Shown: in pieces, positions 18,749 to 25,533 of the stretch
Layout of the letters: every line of letters starts with the position of its first letter
Numbering within the stretch: the first letter of the stretch is position 1
Assembly: GCA_034698045.1 (NCBI GenBank)
Contig: JAQGAU010000627.1
Span: 1 to 25,533 of the forward strand
Source: Paramacrobiotus richtersi
Lineage: Eukaryota > Tardigrada > Eutardigrada > Parachela > Macrobiotidae
Direction of reading: 5' to 3'
DNA length: 25,533 nucleotides
The notes under the pieces: generated by a model
What the model was told of the DNA's origin: nothing
What the model saw: the letters and a program-made list of their open reading frames with translations, nothing else
Database searches by the model: none
Translations under genes and position numbers: made by a program

Positions 18749-18808
18749 GTGTGCGGCAAGTCCGTTCACACTATATTATAGTATAGTGTGATCGGACTTG
18801 CCGCACAC
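18749..18808. repeat. 27-bp inverted repeat with a 6-bp loop
   Basis: The left arm 18749-18775 (gtgtgcggcaagtccg, then ttcacactata) pairs with 18782-18808, with one mismatch, around the loop ttatag. It begins 21 bp after the larger foldback ends and shares the word gtggactta with its edge, so the two may belong to one element. A rho-independent terminator does not apply in this genome. Confidence 0.93.
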
Positions 18809-20294
18809 GGCTGTCAAGACATTTGTATACAGCTGAGCAGGAGTGCATGCATCTAGCAAATATGCAATCTACGGTTATTTTGAATAAAGTATAAGTATTT
18901 GTTCTTCATATAAAAGCTGAACGTAATAATCAACAAAACCGCACAAAACTTTGGACCCGCGACATTTCATCTCAGGGGCGAATTCGTCCCTGGAGTACTC
19001 ACATTTTAAAGTGTGCAAAACTTGAACTCTGAAATCGCTTTGTTTTGCGCACATGTATGCCAGAAATCATAGCATACCTGGGACAAAACTATGGTATAAC
19101 CTTACAACGGTACAGTTCAGGTCGCCCTAATCGGTTAAAAATGGATGATGCATGCTCACCATGTGTCATGTCAGGAAGGCCCATTTCAACCTCAACTAAA
19201 CCACCTTTTAATTGAGATATCGCAGTTGATAATCTAAAAGTTATAGGCAAAGAAGTATAGACTTTACTAACATTCTAATGGGTTTCTAAAACTTGGTTTA
19301 GAAAGGAAGCAGTTTTTCCGGAATTCCGGGGACAAGTAAATTATTTTCGATTTCCACTGTAAAAAGAGTCTTTATACATGTACAGCTAGGTTTATGGAAA
19401 TTTGCTTAATTTTTTATTTCTTAGTTTACCATATAATCTTGCTGAACGAAGCGCTACCCAGCGGTCTGCTGCTAAAAGCAAGGCTGCGTCGTTGGTTCGG
19501 AGCTTATATTCCTGTCCTCCAGAAAAGCTGTTCTTCGTCTGGCAGATACGGGCTAGCGACTAAGTTAATACATGGACATTCTACTGCTTGGGATAAACAG
19601 TTTTTGATTTCACGGTCGTTACACAACTGTTTAAATTACATCCAACTTCAAATCAAAATGGCCCGTGAGTCAAAATTCAGCCTTTGTTTACAGTTGCCCT
19701 TGGGACTAAATGTAACTGGTTAACTGGGACACACTGTCTCCTGTTACCCAGTATCGGCGCGCACGTGCAAATATACCGACTCCACAAAACTGAATGAGGT
19801 TCAGATTGAAATTCTGCATTTCCATTGCAGCACATAAAAGCATATGATTGTATTTCTAATTGGAAGACTTTCACACAAGGAAAAACTAGCAGACTTGTGA
19901 CGCAAATCTGTGAAACACTGCAGGAGGCCAGCCTAACGATGCTGTAAATCTCTGCTTTTAACAAAACCAATATTCCGAGTGGGTTTATATCTTATTGCTA
20001 AAATTAATGACCTTGATCATTGTGCTTTAAACCAGCTGGCGGCCAGTTTTCCATCCTAGCTCATAGAAAACAGGATGAGTGGGCCGTTGGCCTAACTTAC
20101 ACCTGTACAGTAGTAGCACATTCGAATAACATTGTTCCGAACTGCCTTGTATAGTACCCCACCGAGCTGATGCGTTCGCTAAACCTTTCCGACGATGTTC
20201 TTTCCCAAAACGCATAGTCTTGTCTAAAAGACAAATGCATGTCACAGTTGTCTCCTGTAGCCTTTTTTGAAGATCATTCATAACTTTCACCAGC
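18809..20294. other. Intergenic between the foldback and GPCR-D, no firm gene
   Basis: The longest plus-strand frame (19394-19723, 109 codons) begins with a hydrophobic run but matches no family I know and has no partner elsewhere in the window. The last 150 bp before 20295 form the 5' flank of GPCR-D, with loose similarity to the flanks of A and B. No clear TATA box is visible. Confidence 0.45.
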
Positions 20295-21380
20295 ATGCTC
20301 AATTTGTCTGTACTAGCGGACGAGTTCATCACCGTTCCGCTGTTAAACCGAACCACAAACCTGTCCATTGCACTGCCTTTTAGAAAACAGCAAAGTGTTG
20401 TTTTCATTGGGTATCTGTATGCCAGTCTCGCTGTATCCAGTTATCTAGTGAATGCCTTATTTTTCCTGATATACTGTACAACTCCACAGCTTCGGACACC
20501 ATTCTTCAGCTACATTCTAACACTATCCGCGCTGGACTTTGTCAAATCTTGCACCAGTAGTCTGGCCAGTATCAGCAACAGCTTACAGCACAGTTGGATG
20601 TTTGGTGATGGTTTCTGCCAGGTCGTCCTGTATTTTGCCCAGAGTACAAGCGCTAGTATCGTCTGGATGCATGTGCTGATCAGTGCCAACCGACTATGGG
20701 CCGTGACCTATCCGTTTAATTACCGTTTGCGACATTCACGAAAATTAGCTGCTGTACTTATTGTCCTGTTACTGCTGGCTGTGAACGCATTATCCATGGT
20801 AGCATTTATCGGAAAAGAAAATCGCAACAGTTGGCCGGATGTGGCCAGGTTCTGCGTGTACAGCTTTCAGAATCAGTCAACGATGTATTTTCAGGTTTAC
20901 GGACTGCTTACTCATCAGATTCCTCAGCTGCTTGTAATTATTATGTATCCTGTTGTGATATACAAATTGAAGACTCGCCGTAAAGGGCGCATCAGTACCG
21001 GTATACAGATAGCACAACCTAGTCAGATACGAACTGTTGCTCATACCATTTCTTCGTCCATGGAAGTGCCTGTTTCTGCCAGTCAGTCCGGCACTCGGGG
21101 TCAAAATGCCGCAACAGTTAACAGAAACTCGAATGCAGGCCGAGGCGGACATTTTCGTATACTAACGATCCTGTTTGTCAGTTCGCTATTGCTCTGGACG
21201 CCTGGTCACGTTATCTACAGTGTTTTAATGGCGACGCCCTACTTGGATGTGCGCGTGCTGGCCGTGGTGAACTTCTTGTTTGCATTGGATTGCACGACCA
21301 ATCCGTTTCTGTGCTTTGTAACTTCCAAACAATTCAAAAACACGCCCATTGTTTTAAAATTTCGAACGCTTTGCAGTTAG
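20295..21380 (+). CDS. Orphan rhodopsin-like GPCR D (361 aa, single exon)
   Basis: This is an intact receptor of the same family as A and B, on the opposite strand. Sequons lie at Asn3, Asn18 and Asn22. Key positions are Asn53 in TM1, Asp81 in TM2, Cys108 at the top of TM3, N-R-L at 132-134 in place of D-R-Y, Cys187 in the second extracellular loop, Pro219 in TM5, L-L-W-T-P in TM6 and N-P-F-L-C at 336-340 in TM7. The third intracellular loop is longer than in A and B, with K-T-R-R-K-G-R and SSSMEVPVSAS. The C-terminal tail is short and ends R-T-L-C-S, like A and B (R-M-L-C-S); the Cys could be palmitoylated, which is inference. The start fits the M-L-N-x-S pattern of its relatives. A broken direct duplicate (psi-E) follows 1.1 kb downstream. 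The ligand is unknown. Confidence 0.92.
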   Translation: MLNLSVLADEFITVPLLNRTTNLSIALPFRKQQSVVFIGYLYASLAVSSYLVNALFFLIYCTTPQLRTPFFSYILTLSALDFVKSCTSSLASISNSLQHSWMFGDGFCQVVLYFAQSTSASIVWMHVLISANRLWAVTYPFNYRLRHSRKLAAVLIVLLLLAVNALSMVAFIGKENRNSWPDVARFCVYSFQNQSTMYFQVYGLLTHQIPQLLVIIMYPVVIYKLKTRRKGRISTGIQIAQPSQIRTVAHTISSSMEVPVSASQSGTRGQNAATVNRNSNAGRGGHFRILTILFVSSLLLWTPGHVIYSVLMATPYLDVRVLAVVNFLFALDCTTNPFLCFVTSKQFKNTPIVLKFRTLCS

Positions 21381-22459
21381 AGTAGCAAATGTCGTCCGAA
21401 TGTTCTGATGAGAACACCTTCAAACTGATGTGAAAATGGACATCTTTTGTTTTGTGCTAATTTCTGGAAAGTGTTTACAGCATGATTCCTTAGTATCGGC
21501 CAACGCGCTCTACCATGAGCATATTCATTATACTGGTCAGTCTAATCAGATAAAGACTCACATCTTTGCATCACATATTCTAAGGTGCTCCAGCACCGAG
21601 TACGTTCTGGGACGAACTGTTTGCTATAAAGTGCCCTGTTTCACTCCACGCGGTACAGTTAATTGTAGCGAAAACGTGGCGGTCGATGGAAGTGATTATG
21701 GCTTCCCGTGGCCTTTGTGGTTATCGGTGATGGACTGTTGTTGCCATCAGGTATGTCAGAGTTGTGTAGTTCCCGGTGCAGCAATATTGACTCTTTAATT
21801 AACTTATTCCTCAGACGTAGAAATGAATGACTCTAGGTTTAACAGTTTTTTAGATATTAAATACCACAATAATAAATAATTAATTTGATGATGGATCCAT
21901 TGTGTCGTTCCAGATCCGATACACCCAAGGTGCATGTTCATTGCAAAGTCGGAGACTGACTCGCCAGGACTCGACAGGATATTAAAAGTCTGCCTTTCTA
22001 AGTAAATATGGCAGCAGACGTTTCAATCCATGCGTTGGTTGGGCAGTGCTTTGTGCTATATATCAGCTTGCTGTATAATGGGATGAATGCCACGAAGCGT
22101 GATGAACGCAATTCGTATGTTAATGTTTGGATTGTGCTTACTTGTTAGTCAATGTGACCGCGGTAAAGTGCAAATGTTTTGCGCAGAAATTCCTGTAAAA
22201 AGAGGACTAAGATGTACGCTCACCATACAGAAATGTTAGCCGACAGTATCTTAACACAACCACCCGTGCGCCATAAGACAAATTTGGAATCCGGAGCTTC
22301 AGTCAACCAACAACATCAGGATATGTAATAAACATATGCTACAAACAATTTTTATTGTTATGTCAAACAGTGTTAATTATCAATAACAGTGGTGATTCTG
22401 CATCTAAAAACAGGCGCCTAAAATCGTCTAAACTAAACAGACACAAGTTGCATATGTAC
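21381..22459. other. 3' flank of GPCR-D, no gene seen
   Basis: The first 220 bp or so are homologous to 22960-23180 behind psi-E, for example tttctggaaagtgtttacagcat versus tttctgaagagttttcacagcat. A 122-codon frame at 21430-21798 lies partly in this shared region, but the counterpart is not open, so it is probably not a gene. An AATAAA at 21871-21876 might serve GPCR-D but would imply a 490-bp 3' UTR. Nothing else is recognisable. Confidence 0.5.
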
Positions 22460-22969
22460 GGAGCGAGTCGATGTTTTCGGTTACCACGGACCGAAAACCA
22501 CGGTTTTTTTTTATTCTGTCGTGATTTACAACTGAGAACTCAGCGAAAAGGGCGGATCTGTGGAACTGATAGAGTACGACCTATAGTCATACACGAGGGA
22601 TAGTACATACTATCTCTTCGTCCGTGGAAGAGCATGTTTCTGCCATTAATTCCGGCGCTCGAGGACAAAACACCGGAACACTCAACAGAAACCGGGTTGA
22701 TGGCCGAGGCGGACATTTCCGTTGATTAACGACCCTACTCGTCAGTTCCGTATTGTTTTGTTGGACGTCTGGTCGCGTTATTTACAGTTTTTTAATGACT
22801 ACGCCATATTTGGATGTGCGCGTTCTTGCCTTTGTGAACTTCTTGTTTACACTGGAATGCACAATAAATCGGTTTTTTTGCTTGGTAACTTCCAAACAAT
22901 TCAGGAAGACGCCCATGGTCTTAAAATTTGTAATGCCTTGCACTCACTGAGGCTTGCAGTTAGATTACT
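22460..22969 (+). pseudogene. GPCR pseudogene psi-E (3' fragment, relative of GPCR-D)
   Basis: This retains only the region from before TM5 to the C-terminus. The third intracellular loop reads R-K-G-R-I, then S-S-S-V-E-E-H-V-S-A-I-N and G-A-R-G-Q-N-T-G. It runs into G-R-G-G-H-F-R and then a TGA stop at 22723-22725. TM6-TM7 continue with L-L-V-S-S-V-L-F-C-W-T-S-G, P-Y-L-D-V-R-V and L-E-C-T-I-N-R-F-F-C, so the N-P pair has become N-R. TAG at 22601-22603 is a further stop. Helices TM1-TM4 are missing, and the 5' edge near 22460 is fuzzy (gatgttttcggttac here aligns with gatgtattttcaggtttac in GPCR-D). The downstream flank is also shared with D. It is a dead tandem duplicate. Confidence 0.85.
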
Positions 22970-23494
22970 ACTAAATGTAACCCAAATGTCCTGCTGACAG
23001 GTGACAACATCATTCGTCCGCTGAGATAAAAACATGCGTGTACCATGGCTTTTATGCTCATTTCTGAAGAGTTTTCACAGCATTACAGTTACTACTCAGG
23101 CAATGCGCTCTGCCCTGAGCATATATTATGTAAACTCACTTGTCAACCTAATCAGTTAAAAATTCTGCCCTTGCACAAATTATTGTGATGTACTCAAACA
23201 ACCAATCAGTTCTGCGGCGTCAATTCGTCAGACCTAGCTTCCGGAATAGTGAAAGTCTGGTGTTGACGTCAACGCTTGAGGACAAGCTGCCATTCCAGAA
23301 AATTTGAGAGGGCACATTTTCCGCCGGACGGATTTTTGGCCCTCAGCTGTTTCAGGAGTAAGGTGTAAGCCGGACCTTTCCCCGTCCGGACGACTCTGGT
23401 GGTTACAGTCGTGTGGAGACCGACTACTAAAATATCAGGGTTACACTAAGCCAGCGATGTCTTTAGCCGTTAATCGGTTAATCCATAGGTACGT
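22970..23494. other. Flank shared with GPCR-D, then unique sequence
   Basis: To about 23180 the sequence is homologous to the 3' flank of GPCR-D. From there to the 3' end of GPCR-F it is unique, with no coding sequence supported. An ATTAAA-like string overlaps the stop of GPCR-F on the minus strand, but no standard AATAAA lies close by. Confidence 0.5.
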
Positions 23495-24523
23495 TTAATT
23501 AGGCGGATAAATAATGCTCCGGATCGCCTGTCTCCAATCTCTGGATACCAATACGCACACCACTGGATTAAGAGTGCAGTCCACTGCTTCTAGTAGACTT
23601 CCGATGGCCACAAAGGGATAGTCCAAATAATCAATCCAGACCATCAGAGCGTAAGCCACATGCACCGGTGTCCAGAAAACGACCACGCTGAATAACATGG
23701 CCGTCAGCACAGCAAAGTGTCGTTGATCATTCGCTGCATCCTTCAATCTCCGTGGCTTTTCTCTGGTCGTAATAACTCCACGCGCTCCACTGTTCGACAT
23801 ATTCGTCTCAAAGGTGCTGGAATATCCCATATGATGTTGAATCACTGGCCGGATTCCCACTCTCCGATGCGTGATTCTACGGAGTTTCCACCAAATGAAC
23901 GGATAGATGACAATGATTACTATCTGCGGAACATAATGGGTGCACATTCCAACAGAGATAAAGTCCGCGTTTCTGCTAATAAAGTGATACATGCAAAATC
24001 TTGGGTTAATCAATAAGCTAGGGTCAGTGCTCACGAAACCAGGTAGAGCGACGATTGCCACGTAGATCAACACCGTAACGACAAGACAAACTGATACCGC
24101 TTTAGTATTGTGCAAACGATAATGATTAGGAAAGGTCACAGCCCACAATCTGTTGATGCTGATCAGTGCCTGCGTGCACATGATCGATCCGCTGATGAGC
24201 GTTGTGAGGAATAAAGCGAAAACGCAATAGTTGCTTCCGAGCATCCACGGGATTTGTAAAAAAGTTGTAATCCGAGTAACACGTTCCAAGCAGGAATTCA
24301 ACAGATCAAATACGGCCAAACTGATAATGTAAACCGAAAACGGTGTCCGGATTTGTGGGGACCGGGCGTAGACGATAAGAATAAATGTATTGCTGAATAG
24401 GCTGATTAAGGCTATTCCGAGATGCAGGTACCCGAGCAGCGCGATGCTGGAAACTATTCCTCGATGGGACACATTATACAGCTCCAATCCTGTAATATTA
24501 GTGGACATTTTTGTTAACTCCAT
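23495..24523 (-). CDS. Orphan rhodopsin-like GPCR F (342 aa, divergent)
   Basis: This is an intact single-exon receptor, clearly related to but well diverged from A, B and D. It keeps the family's hallmarks: F-S-N in TM1, V-F-D-L in TM2, Y-C at the top of TM3, S-I-N-R-L-W-A-V-T-F-P after TM3, P-R-F-C-M-Y in the second extracellular loop, I-Y-P in TM5, V-F-W-T-P-V-H in TM6 and D-C-T-L-N-P-V-V-C in TM7. The N-R-L and N-P-x-x-C changes are therefore old in this family. An N-glycosylation sequon lies at Asn9. The third intracellular loop is basic (R-R-I-T-H-R-R) with an S-N-S-G-A-R-G segment. The start at 24523 gives M-E-L-T-K-M; the second Met, at residue 6, is an equally acceptable start. The C-tail is very short (I-I-Y-P-P-N), with no helix-8 Cys. 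Ligand and G-protein coupling are unknown. Confidence 0.88.
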   Translation of the reverse strand: MELTKMSTNITGLELYNVSHRGIVSSIALLGYLHLGIALISLFSNTFILIVYARSPQIRTPFSVYIISLAVFDLLNSCLERVTRITTFLQIPWMLGSNYCVFALFLTTLISGSIMCTQALISINRLWAVTFPNHYRLHNTKAVSVCLVVTVLIYVAIVALPGFVSTDPSLLINPRFCMYHFISRNADFISVGMCTHYVPQIVIIVIYPFIWWKLRRITHRRVGIRPVIQHHMGYSSTFETNMSNSGARGVITTREKPRRLKDAANDQRHFAVLTAMLFSVVVFWTPVHVAYALMVWIDYLDYPFVAIGSLLEAVDCTLNPVVCVLVSRDWRQAIRSIIYPPN

Positions 24524-25533
24524 GATTTAGTTCAAATCTTTCTAGAGGTGATGACTGAGACTGGCTCAGCAGCACATTGAACTGCAATTTATTCAAGCAC
24601 GGACAGAGTCAATAAATAAGCATTTTCCGCAGTTATGACGGAAGCGATGGCCAAGATGCCAGAAACAGAGAGAACGAACGCAGAGCCGACCGTTGCGTGG
24701 AGTGCAAAATTAAGCTAATCAAGGGTAATCATCCCTTTTCGATGTGCCCTAATGATTTCCTTAAGGTCAAGTTTCAGCACCATCACCAGCTCTGTTTACG
24801 ATTTCTTTCTCTAGCTCCTTCGGCTGCTTGTGCAACCCTGTAGGCTTGTAATACTGGAATTGTGTTTAGATGAGATTACGTACACTGGGCTTCCTGGTCT
24901 AGACATATTGCTTTAATATCCGGCAGGCTAGTAATCTGATTAGTTCGAGTTGGATTATGAGTGTCGTGAATTTTGAACCATGTACTTAGATGTCTCCGCC
25001 ATTTCTCTTATGTTGAACTACCCTAGGCATGCAGAATCACCCAGAGCAAATGTCCGATACCCAGCCCATCCCGTAGAAAATTCTTTACGGACATAATTAA
25101 ATCTGTCGCATTAAAAATACCATCGACCACTGCCGCTGATTCTACGAGAACAAAATACGCAGTGTCCGATGGGTGCATAATCCGAGAGTCGATACAATTG
25201 CAACCACTGTGGCGGACTTAACCGGAACGCGCCCCAACAGGAACTTGTATCCATGCACGTCTCGTAATGTAAGATTGATGTAACCTTGCCACAATTAGCC
25301 GTATGCGACTGCACGCGCAGCCGCCTTGCTAGGCCAGTTGCACATGCAACACCCACATTTTGGCAGCTTGCATACTTTTGTCCCGTAGACTTCTGTGTTG
25401 TGAGCTCCTTCTGAAGCATGCTTCCATTTACCTTACAGACTATATTTCATACAGACAACATACAGACTACATTTCAAAAGATAGAGAAAAAAGTTTGGTT
25501 AGTAGTTTCGACTTACATTTCAGCTGTAGGTTC
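24524..25533. other. Upstream of GPCR-F to the window end, no gene seen
   Basis: No frame with a recognisable domain occurs. The longest (minus strand 25111-25419, 102 codons) is low in family signal and Cys-rich without a pattern. A small direct repeat (acagactatatttca near 25435, acagactacatttca about 27 bp later) lies close to the end. The promoter of GPCR-F should be just to the right of 24523, but no clear core element is visible. Confidence 0.45.

Noticed and set aside
18749-18808. Rho-independent terminator or tRNA
   Set aside because: The genome is eukaryotic, the stem is too long and the loop too short for a tRNA, and there is no T-tract context.
19394-19723. 109-codon plus-strand frame with a hydrophobic start as a secreted protein gene
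   Set aside because: The length is compatible with chance, there is no family match I recognise, and no paralogue or splice context supports it.
21430-21798. 122-codon plus-strand frame after GPCR-D as a small gene
   Set aside because: It overlaps the 3' flank shared with psi-E, and the homologous stretch at about 23010-23220 is not open. No domain is visible.
25111-25419. 102-codon minus-strand frame as a gene
   Set aside because: There is no recognisable domain or cysteine pattern, no paralogue, and nothing nearby to support expression.

Overview
The window looks like nuclear DNA of a small-genome invertebrate. The genes have short GT-AG introns (62, 67 and 117 bp). There is a decayed non-LTR retrotransposon and metazoan-style rhodopsin-like receptors, and there are no bacterial operon features. 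The mix of lineage-expanded intronless orphan GPCRs and protein kinase-Kelch fusions would fit a tardigrade. That is an inference from overall character, not from a diagnostic marker.

Layout. Positions 1-1599 hold the 3' part of a kinase-Kelch gene (gene 1). Positions 1635-10826 are two head-to-tail copies of a 4,596-bp unit. Each unit carries one complete three-exon kinase-Kelch gene on the plus strand (genes 2 and 3) and, behind it on the minus strand, a decayed GPCR pseudogene. From about 11.7 kb to the end the window is a receptor cluster. GPCR-A (minus), GPCR-B (minus), GPCR-D (plus) and the more divergent GPCR-F (minus) are intact single-exon genes. A receptor pseudogene (psi-E) follows D as a direct duplicate. 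A and B share about 580 bp of upstream flank, so they form an older segmental duplication. Between them lies a 5'-truncated LINE (about 13.38-15.41 kb), itself split by a roughly 0.9-kb insert that carries 163-bp tandem repeats. The gap between B and D contains a strong foldback structure at 18.5-18.8 kb.

How the genes relate. The kinase-Kelch genes encode a serine/threonine-type kinase domain with an HGD (not HRD) catalytic loop, a linker, and a short C-terminal Kelch region. The receptors share an N-R-L motif in place of D-R-Y and an N-P-x-x-C motif in place of N-P-x-x-Y. Both families are turning over by local duplication and decay. Nothing in the sequence proves that they act in one pathway; the adjacency of a kinase gene and a receptor relic is the only hint.

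The most actionable observation concerns the two 4.6-kb units. All three differences I found between them lie within about 75 bp of unique flanking sequence, and the interior looks identical. That pattern suggests either consensus collapse during assembly or polishing, or gene conversion.
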